Shown: piece after piece, positions 27,201 through 39,450 of the stretch
Numbering within the stretch: position 1 is the first letter of the stretch
Layout of the letters: the number at the start of each line of letters is the position of its first letter
NCBI RefSeq assembly: GCF_040807025.1
Contig: NC_090943.1
Location: 27,743,213 to 27,807,212, forward strand
Source: Struthio camelus
Lineage: Eukaryota; Chordata; Aves; Struthioniformes; Struthionidae
Direction of reading: 5' to 3'
DNA length: 64,000 nucleotides
The notes under the pieces: model-generated
Told to the model about the DNA's origin: nothing
What the model saw: the letters and a program-made list of their open reading frames with translations, nothing else
Database searches by the model: none
Made by a program: the position numbers and the translations under genes

Positions 27201-29890
27201 TAGGCATATTTTCAGTTTCCTTTAACCTCTTCCATTTGACAGAAAATTCGTGTAAAGCTCTTCTCTCTTCAGTAACTCTTAAACCATTGACAGGTGATTT
27301 GGGGACTGGAAGGTACTGAACCCAGATCTGAGATAGCAGAACTGCCTATGACCTGAAACTGATAGTGGTTTGAGCTAATGCTGATTGAAAAATTGATATA
27401 TTACTGTATTGGCTGCAGGGCTGGTAACATCTGGCGGAAGAAGGGATAGGCAGCATGGCAATAATAATAATTGTTATAGCCCCTCCAACAACCTTCTTGG
27501 TTTCAATTCTTGGAGTCTGAACTAATTTTGATCCCGTCAGTTTGTCCCAATTCCTCAGTGAGTTTTTTCTATGACTGTTAAAGAGGGATATGTTTCACTT
27601 ACTTAGCCTCAGACTGGCTTTTGGATCTGCCTAGAATTTAAGACTGAAGCTTCTCAAGATGGAGACCGTAGTAAGCTCCAAACAGCAAATTAATGAAATG
27701 GATAGTTAGGAGGTTCAATTTATGATACTGAGTCACAGCCTCTCAGTCCTGACAAATTCTGATTGTTGCAATCATCAGCTTTAGTGACATAAAGTTCCCT
27801 CACCCCCACCCCTTGCCTTACTGTTATAGAAACCAATAGTTTTTCACATGAGAGTCCTATTTTGCAGAGATTGACAGTTGTGATTGTTTTGAAGCACAGA
27901 ACTAAAGACATAATCAAAAGATTTTTAATGCATATTTATTTATCTATTTTTAGGGAAAAGAGTCCCAATGCTACAGTTCAACCTGGACCATGTAGAAATG
28001 GCTATTAGGTTGGGAGAAGGAAGAGAGGAAACACTTAAGGTACTTTAATAAATTAACATTAGTCTTGTTAGTAACAATTGCTGTTCTCCCTAGATAAGGA
28101 GTCTGGACCAAGAAGAGGGTGGACTATATTAGCGTGCATCAGAATGAAGTAGCCAATATACCTGGAGCCCTAAGACAAAAATATGATGCAGTTTAATTCA
28201 TTAAGAACTATACTTCCCTGACTGAGGGACTGTGAAAAAGAAATGACAGAGGAATTAATTAGGAAATGGCAGATGTTAGAAAACAAAATGTTTCCTTAAA
28301 GAGGAAGTGGAATTTGTTAATGAAGTGTTAACCTCAGCTGCCACTTCCATAAGACAAAGCATGTCAGGTGGGAAAGCAGCCAGCCGCAGCACGGGATGGA
28401 GAGCAGGCTGGGAGCAAGGCTCTCCTCCCTCCTGCTGCGGTGGCAAAGAGCGCCTTGAAGCCATGGTGTAAGCCAACGAACAGGCCCAAAAGGAAAAAAA
28501 AGCTCCTCAAAACTGGAGGATGGCCAGATAGTTATTTTAAATGGAAAATAGCTTCTCCACCTCAAAATATAATTCTAGTCCACCAAACCACTTTGTTCAT
28601 TCAGAGGGTGTTTGGCTGCACAGCATCCTAACGTGGGTCCAATCCGCTTTGCCTGCTTCGGTCTGTTCGCCAAACAGGGCAGGTCCCTGACGTTTGTTAC
28701 TGTATGTTCAGATTTGTTTGGATGCATGTTGGGAACAATATACGTGGGGCCTGGATGACATTTGTCCAGAGCATTAGAGACACACACATTTATATGTAAA
28801 AACACACATATCTGTAAGGAAATCTGTCAGATTTCTTGCCTTATATTACTCCTGCACTTTGCAGACCGAACTTCCAGTGCTCTTTCCTCAAAGTGCTCTA
28901 TACCCAGGCATCCCGCCCTCACTCCATGGCCCTGTGTAGTTTCAGCACTGTATTGTAGTACAGTGAGTGAAAACACAGGTGCTGGGAGCAGAACGTGTGC
29001 TCTTTTTTGGGGGCAGACTATCATCTTGCTTTTGAGTTACTGTGCCCAGGTAACAATATTCCTAGTCACTGTGTCAGATCTCTTGGCAATGAATATATTT
29101 AAATAATAAATAATCATAAAAGACACTCTTATTCCCTTAATCCTATATCCTTAATTCCTAGATGGAATCTGAAGGATAAGGAAGAGCAATAAAGACTGTT
29201 GTCATCGTCATTTTTGGGAGGGGTAAAATAAATTTCATAATTTCCTGTTCTAACATCATCAGTAGAAAAAACAGAAATCTTGCAGTTAAGTTGAGAGGCA
29301 GCAGGGATAACACTGTTGAAGAAGTCCGGATGTATCAAAGTGCTTTCTGGATTATTTACAGATATTTCTGACTTAAACAAAATAAAAATGGATTAACATA
29401 GACTTTATCAGCACCATTTTCATGCAGCTAAATTGTCTCTAGACAGCACTGATGCAAGTGGGATTTGAAGGCTCTGCTGCCTTCAAGAAACAGGCTTCAT
29501 TTGGAGCCTGTATATTTTTAAAGGTAAGTAAATTCAAATAAGTGTTAATTCCTGTATGTGCAATTACAGTCAGATTGTCAGAAAATCAAACTGTGACCTT
29601 CAATATCTCTCTTTTACCAACTAGCTCAGTGGGATTTTCTCAGGCTTAGGCAGATTGTTTATGTCTGGGATGGATAAGAAAGTGTCGATATCGTGTAGTA
29701 AAGTGGCAGTGATGCTCCTTTTAAGAGTCCCTGCCAAGCCCATGAAAGGAAGTTACACAAAGAAATTGGCACACCACTGCTCATACCATGCACTTCCCCA
29801 TGGCACACATTTTATAGCTAAAAAAGGAGCCTGTAGTAGAAAGTTTCTTTCTAGTTTTGCGGTGATGTAATTAAAGGCTTGAAAGCCATC

Positions 29891-29928
29891 TTCGGAGAGA
29901 AGAACGCGTGTTTGCGTCACTCTCCGAA
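29891..29928. repeat. CpG-rich two-part stem-loop
   Basis: Outer arms TTCGGAGAG and CTCTCCGAA pair perfectly over 9 bp. Inside, ACGC and GCGT form a second 4-bp stem around GTGTTT, with a small internal loop (AAGA opposite CA). The 38 bases hold five CpGs in a CpG-poor region. It could be a small structured RNA, a palindromic binding site or chance; nothing identifies a function. Confidence 0.7.
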
Positions 29929-30237
29929 CTACAGCTCCAGCTGGTGGCAGCAGAAACTCCTCATAGCATACGAGAATTTGACATGTGGCTCCAGCTGTTT
30001 GTTTTTGGCATATTGTAATCACTCTTAATCTGCATTGTTTGGGCTATGAGGGAACTGTTTTGCCTTTCTCCTTTTGCCCCAGAATCAAATAACACCAGAA
30101 CAATCACCAAGGAAGGCAAAAAAAAAAACCCCAAAAACTTCTCTGAGGGCTGTGACAACCTGAAGCCAGAACTGAGTCAACAGAAAAAGACAATTCATCC
30201 ACAATCCATAACTTCTTTCAGCATCAGAAAAAAATGA

Positions 30238-30262
30238 TGCCAATAAGAACATCCTATTGGCA
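30238..30262. repeat. hairpin, 8-bp stem
   Basis: TGCCAATA and TATTGGCA pair perfectly around a 9-base loop. The arms contain the half-site TTGGC / GCCAA used by NFI and CCAAT factors, but spacing and context are not diagnostic. Confidence 0.6.
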
Positions 30263-31425
30263 AAGAGCCAGAGAAGTGAGGTGACACTATTCATTCAAGA
30301 GGTCTTGGGAAATCCTGCCACTTTCAAACCACCTTTTGACAGAGTCAGTTGTGGCACTGAATTAAGAAGATAACGCCAGTTTTTTAAAAGATGGAGATGT
30401 ACATGAAGCAATGAAAAATTATGCTTTAAGAAAATATATCCAAAGCTGGATTCTGGTATGATTTTTGTGTTTTGAGTTCCTTGCAAAAAATAGAACCTGA
30501 ACATGTGTATTATACCACTGTACTCCATTATGGCTCCTCTTTAATCCCAGTTACTTCTTAGTACCAGTTGTAACATTGTATTCAGTTTATTGTAGTTTCC
30601 ATTTTGGAAATCAGGGCTTAATATTTCAGCTGCTTCTAATTTGACCACACTGAAACTTGGCTTTACTATTTACTCAAACTCATTTCCCAAGGAATCCAAT
30701 AAGCTATGTTTTTTGAAATGCAATAAAAGTTGCAAACCTCTGTTGATTTCAGATATATTTTCCAAAGTATTATATCCAACACAGCTTGGTTTTGAGAAAA
30801 TAGAAATGTGCAGGCAAACTACCCTTGGTCCTTGTCTATTCTGAATTAATAACAGCTAATACACCAATGTTGGAGTTGAAGTCCAAAACCAAAGAAAGCT
30901 GATGAATATTCGCTAGGACTTTTACTGCTATGCTTTTTGCCAGTGAAGCACAAAACAGCACTTGGGATGAGAAGTAGAATGTGCTAATGTGTGAGAAAGG
31001 TAAAACGGTGGGGGCTCTCCAGCCGTAACTAGTAGGAATTTTTCATGATTTTCAAGGATTTCATGGTAGGGAACAGCTTAGGCTTCAAGAAGAACTGAAA
31101 TAGCTGTTTGGGGGCAGAAGGCAAGAGCTGTAGTCACAGTAGGGAGAAGGATCTGATAGAAATCCATCCTGCTATGTCTGTGGTGGCTTATTTTAAGCTT
31201 AGACTTGCTTCTGTTCAGTCCCTTATTTCTGTATTGTTAAGGATGGGGGTCTTGCTTTTGAAATACTTACACTGAGATAATGCTGATAATCATTTTCATG
31301 CTGTGTCACATGACATTGTGAAAATGGAGGCATAAGAGCGCTGATATTTGACCCACCAGGGTCAGTGGGACTATTTTCTAAGCTAGACCTAGTCCTCAAA
31401 TGAGAGAATTCATAGTACCAAAATG

Positions 31426-31527
31426 TCTGACTTTACTTATTTAACCTGTCCTTAAAAAAACCTCCAAAACTAGATGCTCTGAAGCCTCTGAGGCCATCGG
31501 TTCTCCAGAAGGGGAAAGACTTTCTAA
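31426..31527. repeat. 102-bp duplicated segment, copy 1
   Basis: Begins TCTGACTTTACTTATTTAAC and ends GGGGAAAGACTTTCTAA. It recurs at 32153-32254 in the same orientation with one mismatch (GAAGCC here, GAGGCC there). Similarity stops abruptly at both ends. Part of it (AACCTGTCCTTAAAAAAACC then TCC) resembles the antisense of an old CR1 3' region. Flanking sequence on the right (AGAAATTAGAACTAAGC) also looks CR1-like, so this may be the source copy. Confidence 0.9.
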
Positions 31528-31782
31528 AGAAATTAGAACTAAGCTTTCTTTGTCACTGTAGCATGTAAAAGACTTAATGCAAATTCTGCGTATCTCTGCC
31601 AAACAGTCTGAGTATAAACCATTTCTCACCTATTGGCATGGTATCCATTTGAGCAAAATTTTTTAGTAGTCTATGGTTTTACAAAATTCATTCACGCTTA
31701 AGAACCACTTATGAGAGTCACTAATGTCTCATGAATGGAAGAATGGCAGAAAGATACCTGAAAACAGTGGAGAAGTATACAA

Positions 31783-31850
31783 AAGCCTGGGTGGAGTAGA
31801 GTGGGTTTCAGTTTGGAAGCCTGGGTGGAGAAGAGTGGGTTTCAATCTGG
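31783..31850. repeat. 34-bp tandem duplication
   Basis: Two adjacent 34-base units, each beginning AAGCCTGGGTGGAG and ending near TCTGG/TTTGG, with about 31 of 34 positions identical. It is too short and too few in copy number to be a satellite; it looks like a local slippage or repair duplication. Confidence 0.85.
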
Positions 31851-32152
31851 AAATGGAGCAATTATCTTTGGCTGTTATTTGTAACCAGTATCCATACTCA
31901 GAATTATTCTATATGTCCAAGCAGAACTGCAAGGCACATTATGGAAACATATAGTTGGGGCAAATTCCATTTTGATGGGCAATATTCTGAATGCTTTACT
32001 ACCAGGGAACACAATAAGTAGCCTTTCAAGAGCAGACTAAGTGTTTGGGGTTTAGAGGGGAGTTTCTCTGTTGAAAATGGGGTAGTGTTAACAAGTAATT
32101 ATTTGCTACCATAATATTACCAAAGAGGATGGTTAGGTCCACCGCCAACAGT

Positions 32153-32254
32153 TCTGACTTTACTTATTTAACCTGTCCTTAAAAAAACCTCCAAAACTAG
32201 ATGCTCTGAGGCCTCTGAGGCCATCGGTTCTCCAGAAGGGGAAAGACTTTCTAA
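32153..32254. repeat. 102-bp duplicated segment, copy 2
   Basis: Same orientation as the copy at 31426-31527, starting 727 bases later, 101 of 102 positions identical. There is no flanking target-site duplication and no poly-A tail, so it does not look like a retrotransposition product. A templated insertion or local duplication is more likely. Confidence 0.9.
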
Positions 32255-33110
32255 TTCAGTTAATTGCAATCTGTTAATGGGACCCTGTTATTCTTGTCGT
32301 TTTCCATAGGCCACGAAGAACAGTTATTCCCTCTTTCTTTGCAGACACTTTTTAGATGCAGAAGACTTCATTAAATAAGAGCGAGATGTATTTGATGTCA
32401 GAAAAGAGTTTACCTATCTCTGAGGTACTTTTGCCAGCTCAAGGAACCTGACTGAAGAAAAGGACACGGTGGCAACACTCCAGCCTCCAGTGAGCAGCTT
32501 AATAATTGACTGAGCAGAATAGCAAATACAATCACTTTCAACACTTGCCACTAAAAGGTTTTGTCTCTTGACTAAATGAAAATATTCTTAGAATAACTTT
32601 GACCATTCCTGTGTCACATGCATGTATAATTGCTTAATGTTATTTGTGTATAGCGATCACTGGTGTTGCTTCATGTAATGTGGAACGTTTCTTAGTAAGG
32701 CAGATCGTTCTGGGACATCGGTCTGGTTATTTTCCTAAGGTCTTCCTATGCTAGCTGATTTCTGTAGCTCAGGTGGGTCGTACAGTATGCACTTGATATG
32801 TTCGCTGTTTTTATTTACTTAGACCACAGATGTGACTAATTCAGGGAGCAGGGTTCAGATCTCTCAACTATGAAGCACCTAAAAATGTATGTGCAACTTA
32901 GCCAGGCCTTTGTTGGCACCAGCCCCATCCCAGACTATTAGCAGCCTTTCAGCAAAGTATTTGTTGGAGCGCTGATTAAAGTACAAGAGCTGGATCCCCT
33001 CCCTGTCTGGCATGGCTTGAAGTTAAGACATTTGAGTCCCAGTCAGATGACTGGGACTATAGGTGCAGCGTCTATTTACGTATCTTGTATTATATATCTA
33101 TGTTTTAATA

Positions 33111-33142
<32 letters not shown>

Positions 33143-33146
33143 AGCG
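33111..33146. repeat. TG microsatellite with CGCGCG end
   Basis: An uninterrupted TG run from 33111 to about 33135 passes into CGCGCGAGCGC. Alternating purine-pyrimidine sequence of this kind is a textbook Z-DNA-forming tract. It is likely length-polymorphic. Confidence 0.95.
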
Positions 33147-33420
33147 CAGGTGCATAGTCTCTAAAACAGCATGCTAGAGTGTTCATTAAGATCAACAGGG
33201 CTCTCTCAGTAACTATTTTTGAACTTTTTTGCTTCTAATACTTCAGAATATTTTAAATATTTTGAAATATTCAATAGCTGGGGGGAGTGGTGGAAATCTG
33301 TAGTCACAAGGCTAACAAAGCTATTGGAAGAGGGAAGATTTTTTGGTACAAAATTCCTGTCAGAGAGTAGGAAGTCAGGTTAGTCAGTCTACATGTAACT
33401 TCTCTAGAATATTTGGTTTA

Positions 33421-33497
33421 GGGGAAGGAAGGCAGGAGGGAAGGAAAGGAGGAAGGAGGGAAGAAAGGAAGGAGGGAAGGGAGGAAGGAAGGAAGGG
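33421..33497. repeat. GGAA/GGGA purine tract
   Basis: A 77-base purine-rich tract made of irregular GGAA, GGGA and AAGG units, all purine from 33434 to 33497 (64 bases), broken only by a C at 33433. The Glu/Gly/Arg/Lys-rich open frame across it is a by-product of the repeat. Such tracts can form triplex (H-DNA) and attract ETS-type factors. Confidence 0.95.
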
Positions 33498-36400
33498 CTT
33501 TTTCCCACTGACTTTTCTGGAACCTTTGGCATATTCTGCAAATGCTGAGCCGACTGTCACAAGTATGGCATAATCACCTATCCAAGAGCATTTAAACAGC
33601 GTATTTTCTGAGTGTGATCAGGACTTATAGGCAGTTTTGGATGTATCTAGAATAAAATGATTTCACTGGTTGGAGCTGTCCTTCATGAAAATGGGCTTAG
33701 GGGAAAAGTCTAAATTCTGAGTGCAGGAACCTAAATCTTTTGATGGCAGTTTCAGTGGAATCAATGATGCTAGCGCTTCATTTGCAATATTTTTCTCAGG
33801 AGCACACAGTAAGTCTATGGCAGGGCCATGACCTGAACCTAGGTCTGTTGAGTCCATGGAGTCCAGTGTCTTAACCACAGGTTCTTGCTTAACTTTTCAT
33901 AGATACTTCTACGACTTTTAATGCTGTTGTGCTACTAGGTCATAGTTGGGCGTCTGAGAGACTTTAGGAAAGATCTTGATGGGGTGAGTTAAAACTTGAT
34001 TTGACTGTTTAAGAGCAACACTAACTGTTTGGTATTCAGTTGTACCTCACTATCTTAACCTTACTGGGGCCTTAAAAGAAGAAGACATCCCAAAGGTTTT
34101 AAAATGAATCAGACTTTTCTTTTATTGCAAAAATAGAAGCCTCTCACAAAGCCAGAGTGTCCCAAACACTCAGTTCTACCCCAAAGAAATGGCAGGTAAA
34201 ACGCTTTCGGGTAACACTTAAAACAAGAAAGGGCTAAAGACCGACACAATTTCAATGCCGCCAGCTCAGCCTGGATCTTGCCAGGCACCTCCTGATCTGA
34301 GGGCTGGAGCCCCCTTCAGTGCTATGTCTTCCTCTACCTTCTGCAATAGAAAATTTTGTCAGAGCAAGGTTTAACTTTTGTGTTGTTCCCTCAAATATTG
34401 CCCTCAGTGCAATGTCCGCAGTTCTTGTGGATGCCATAAGATAATGACAGCAGCACCTGCTTGTTGACGGTGTCTGTGGCTGATGTGGGTGTTGTGCGGG
34501 ACAGCACCAAGCATCTCCACTCCAATCTGTTGCTAGTCATTAATGCCTGTGAAATGGGAGCCGTCAAGAGCGAAATCTTGGTTTCCACAGAACTCCAGCA
34601 GCTGTTCCTTTTGATTTCAGTAAGGTCAAGATTTCATTCAGATCTTCAGTCAACGTTTCTTTGATAAAAAGATTTTCTACATACTCTATTGGTGAATTAT
34701 TTACATCAAGTTTTAGCTTATATACAGCACACAATGCAAAAGGACAATTAGTTTGCATTCAGAAATACACATTTCCTAGTATAGAAAATCATCAGGGTTT
34801 TTTATGGCATAAAAATACATCAAGCAGTAAATGTTAAAGTAGATAGGAATTCCCTGGCTTATATGAAAACAAAGGGATAATTAATTAAAATTGTGTTTTC
34901 GTTTATATCAGTCGTAAATAATGAATTTGTGGCTTATTGACTGTCCCTCAGAATACCAACACAGAAGGTCTTTCTGCATTTTCAAGCATTTTCAATTTCG
35001 TGGACCATGTATTTTGAGCATAATCCAATACAACTTCCTTATATAAAACTTTCCTGTCATGAACACAGAGCAATATTTTATCTAGATATGAAACTCAAAA
35101 AAAAATTACAGAAAACCTCATATGCATAAGGAATTCATTTAAAATGTATGCAGGTTTTTTATGTGTTTGGATTCCTGAAGGTCTATTGCTAATTTACAAA
35201 GATTGTATGTGATAAGCACAAAATAAGTTTAATATTTTGTTTTCCTGATTGCATTCATTTATTTTGCGTAAGTGCATTGTTAGCAACTGATGTACCATTC
35301 TGTGCTTGAGATTTTTAATGCTCATGTAGTGTAATGTAAGTGAACTTTGTGTCTGAAGAGCAAGGACGTTTGTTTGCAGTACTCTTGTATAAAGAAGAAC
35401 TGTTACACCGTTAATCCTACCTGGCCCATAGCTAGAAAGGGGAAACATTCTCCTCCTTTTCTGACTTTTTTCCTAAACCTGGCTAGTCACGACAGACACT
35501 TCATCACGTAGGTAACAATGGTGTAGATGATGGTGCATCTGTTCTGACCCGTTACCCTTCCACATCCCTAATTCTGACTTCCCAAAGAGTCTTTCAGCAG
35601 GGACAAATTTTGCATGAGAAGAACAAAATGCAAAATCCCTCCTTTCAGAAATGAAGGCTGAATTATGGACAGTATCTACTTTTTGTGTTGAAAATACTCA
35701 TAATTCTTGTGAACGCTAAGAATTGTTGCCAGCTCAAAGCTACAGCATATGCCAGAATGGCACCTCCCTTCAGTTGCTGGCTAGCCAACTGTGAGAATGA
35801 TGGCTACGTCCTTGGGAGTCAAATAGTTGCAAGAGCTCATAAAATAAAGAGCCTGTAGTATAATATAATTCAATAAGTAAAACTTTTATTCAGCTATGTC
35901 CTGTTCATTTGTCGTGGGCCTGAACTTGACAGACCTGTCACACAATAATTTGCAACAAACAAGATGTGCGCTCACACAGCTCATGGAGCTACACTCATCA
36001 CATGCATTTACTCTCTGTTCTCCCCTGTGGAAGTCTATACAGGTGATAGTTTCTCTAAAACCAGAGATATGATAACCTTTTTCTTATTTTGCAGATTCTT
36101 TAAATTGTACAGAACTTTCACGGCCAGGCCCTTCTCAGAAGGAACGTTAATCATGATATTTACTCAGGTAGTGCTTATTAGCTAAAAATATACACATGTG
36201 CGCACACACACACCCCCACCCAGACACTGGGAGAAAGTCATCCTCTTGCAGTGGTTCATGAGAAGAGTGGCACATCTCCTTCCTCTCAGAAGCATGTGCT
36301 AGTGCATGTGCACTGAGATACGTTGACCTTGTATGTTCAAAACTGAAGTAATAACTGGGAGATAAAGGAGGATATTACAATCCAAAAAAAATACCACTTT

Positions 36401-38164
36401 GTAGGTTTTTCTATATAGACAGCATGACCTGGGGAGGATCTTTTTTTTTCTTTTTCTTTTGATATTCCAGCAGTTGTTACTTGCCAAGCGCTCAGTGTAA
36501 AACGACTGTTAGTCTCTATCTATAAATATAACATTAAAAATACATATATTAATAGTCATATAATTTGTGAAGTCTGTCAAATACATATAACACACATAGG
36601 CATGCTGCAAATGGGGATCACAGATATTTCACTACAAAAAAACAGAGAAATACGGAAAATAGCATCTTATTACCTTAAACAGTCTATATGTAGAATAATG
36701 CTGATGAATTTTGATCTTTTATGTTAAATGTTCAGCTGAAACTATATTTTACCAAGTGTTCTCAATGTTGCTAGGTATTTAGATTATCTCTAAATTAAGC
36801 AGAGAGAAATCCTGCCCTTAGGTACATCACTGAAGTCAGTGGGAGTTACTGCTGTATAACGCAGGGTTTTGTGAACTAAGAGGTTTTTGATACCAGGGAA
36901 CTGTCTGATCTCAGGTCAGTGTTTTTCACAGTAATAGTTCTTATGCTGGTGACATAAATGAGGTTACCTGTAGGAGATCAGATCTAAAGCTGGAAAAAAA
37001 ATTATTTCTGCTCCACTCTCTATTAGCCCCTTTCATCAGCTCCGTGCTGCTGTACCAGGCAGGGGAATGCAGTGTAACAAATTTCTCTCGGCCCCGTTAT
37101 TCCCGCTGTGAATCTGTCTGGTGCAGGAGCGGGCAGACGGTGACCCTGATGACCTGCACTCAGCACAGGGGCCCCAGAAAATGCCCTGGGAAAATGCTAT
37201 ATGCTTTAGCATATAGCCAAGGCTATAAACTTCCTCTGCCCCGCAGTGTCTCCCGCTCATGATTTAAGCTGGGTGCATTTTGGCCGGACTATGGGTCACT
37301 CTCCATCTGAACAAGAGTTCTTTCATATATAATTTTTATAAGATCATAGTAAATGCATATGCATACTACCTAGAATTTTCAGAAGATCTTTGGCTTTTTG
37401 TGCCTTCTATCTAATGTTCAGCTTCTCAAGAGGTTCCAGATGTTGTTCTTTTAGGTGGCAAACACCTGTTACATTCAACAGAATGGGGAATGTTATTCTA
37501 TTTCTAAAGATAACTGATCTGTGTACTCAAAATTTTATCCCTAATTTAGTTTTAACTATTTATGTCCCTTTTACATATTTTTTTAAACAACACGAGCCAA
37601 ATGTCTCAATTTCATGAACTGGTTTGGACTAAAATACACACTTTCCAGTCTGAAACGTGGCAAGTACATTCTGAATCAAGAACAAGTCACTGGAAGGTGC
37701 AAACCGTAAAGGACAAATGTTCCTCAAGAAAATGCATAGGATGTACAGATTGGAGAGCAAATACTTCTTGTAGGGGCATTGCTGTGGTGGAGAGAAATGA
37801 TGAGGGCAGAGGAGGGAAGAAGGAGCTGCATGCTCTTGAAAGTGTTTATGCAAACTAAGAGCACCAGAGATTAGTAATGGAGAGGTTACATCTAGTCACA
37901 TTGCTAAATTTAACACGTCATGGCACTGCAACCGGCTGCACTTACTTAAAGTTATATTTACTTGCAGTGAGAGAAAGGGAACCAGATTCTTAAAATTCTT
38001 GTAGCTATCTGATACCCTTTAAAATGGACTTTTTTTTCTTTTAAAGATTGGCTTGAGAGAGCTTGCGATTGGATTACGAAGAAAATCTCAAATGTTGATT
38101 CTCTGCTCATAGGTGACATATAATGAGAATTAAAGACCTTCCCTGCCCCACAGTGCCCACCTCA
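33498..38164. other. non-coding
   Basis: No supported gene. A short CA/CCCC simple stretch lies near 36201-36221 and a hairpin at 37196-37217. Open frames are short and unrecognised. Confidence 0.6.
37196..37217. repeat. hairpin, 9-bp stem, 4-base loop
   Basis: GCTATATGC, loop TTTA, GCATATAGC: a near-perfect palindrome that could extrude as a small cruciform. No associated gene is visible. Confidence 0.75.
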
Positions 38165-38330
38165 GCTGTCATGAAATCATAGAAAAAAAGTCTTGACAGG
38201 AGCTTTGCAGGTCATCTGTATGGTCCCCCTGCAGATAGGCAGAAATCATCCCTAACACTAATCTTGAAGCTAGGGAGATTCATAGCTCTATCCTTACTGT
38301 TGACATGAGGGTTCATAACTGTTATTTCCA
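38165..38330 (-). mobile_element. possible ancient CR1 relic, antisense
   Basis: Reading plus, AAATCATAGAA, CAGGTCATCTG, GGTCCCCCTGC and GAAATCATCCCTAACAC follow the order of an inverted CR1 3' end (terminal repeat, then the 'gaccatctagtccc' block, then 'catccctaac'). Divergence is high and the match rests on recalled consensus, so this is a weak call. Confidence 0.3.
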
Positions 38331-39407
38331 TCTGTGAAGAGGGTTGCCATACATTTTGGGGGGATTTTCTTGGACTAAATCGTTCCAGTTCTTCCACTCC
38401 TTTTCATTACAAATCATGTATTCTAGACGTTGGACTGGTCTCACTGCTGTGCTTTGTCCCCCTCTTTTGAGAGGAAGAGCAGTCAACCTGAATTAAGTAC
38501 CCCAGCCAAGGACTTAACCGTTGCCACAAGGAGCTGCAGGAGTCTCACGTACAACACTGTAGTTACACAGCTTACCCTGATGATTTTTTTTTTTCTGCAG
38601 CAATGTGACATTTTCAATAATGATAAACTTCTCATCACTTAATTTAAATAATTAAATCTATAAACAGCTGGTCTTTTTTAGGCTGAGGGGAACGTACTGA
38701 TCTTTATTTTAAACTCTGAGAAATACTTTTTTTATTTTCTCAGTGACGGTCTGAGTACTCAACGGGAGGGGCACTTAAATGTGGATTTGGGATTCATCCG
38801 GAAGTACCTGCAAATTATGGTGCTGCACAGGAACATCTGGAATGCTTTTAAATTAATCCTTAAAGGTACCTTAATTACCACCTCTGCTAAAGAACTAGAG
38901 TTGTCAAAAAAGCATAACTCTGGGCCAATACTTAACCTCAGGGTTGTCCAGGAACTTAAATTTCTCTAGATAATTGACTAAGGAGCTGATCATGTGCCTC
39001 CTCGGGGGATGATTTTTTAGCCTGAGGTCTGACTTTCTCTTGCTGAGGGTCTCTGTCATTTGCTGTGTAGGACACATGCCTTCATTTTGCCAAGTCCCTC
39101 TCAAATGGGTATTGCGTTCCTGAGACAACAGCAGTGGCACACTGCAACAGCCCACCTGTCCCTGGAACTCAAAATTCCCAGTTTGCCATTAGCATTAGCT
39201 ACAAAATTGATTTTAGTGTGGCTAGCAGTGGTTGCAGAGAGCACACACAGTTTGGCTGAGGGTCCCTGTGTAACGGTCTGCTGTGCAATCCTCCTTGCTG
39301 CCGAAGGGCAGACAGAGCACGGTCATACGCTGGGTAGAACCTCATTGGCTTGTGATCAATTACTATTTCCGTGCAAATAAGTTTAAGGTTACAAATGCTC
39401 CTATTAT

Positions 39408-39450
39408 TGAGCAATAATCAAAAATATAATCAAAATAATCAAAAATAATG
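39408..39450. repeat. AATCAAAA simple repeat
   Basis: Irregular repeats of AATCAAAAATAT/AATCAAAATAAT form a low-complexity A-rich stretch. Confidence 0.65.

Larger units (their letters stand above)
23291..31425. other. non-coding
   Basis: No supported gene. Contains the 19-bp-period duplication (24.24 kb) and two hairpins (29.89 and 30.24 kb). The last part (about 31370-31425) may be the start of an old antisense CR1 relic leading into the duplicated segment. Confidence 0.55.
31528..33110. other. non-coding between and after the duplicated segments
   Basis: Apart from the 34-bp tandem pair (31783-31850) and copy 2 of the 102-bp repeat (32153-32254), I see nothing supportable here. Confidence 0.55.

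Noticed and set aside
33343..33573. Open frame with a Glu/Gly/Arg/Lys-rich middle
   Set aside because: It is the translation of the GGAA/GGGA purine tract, not a protein.
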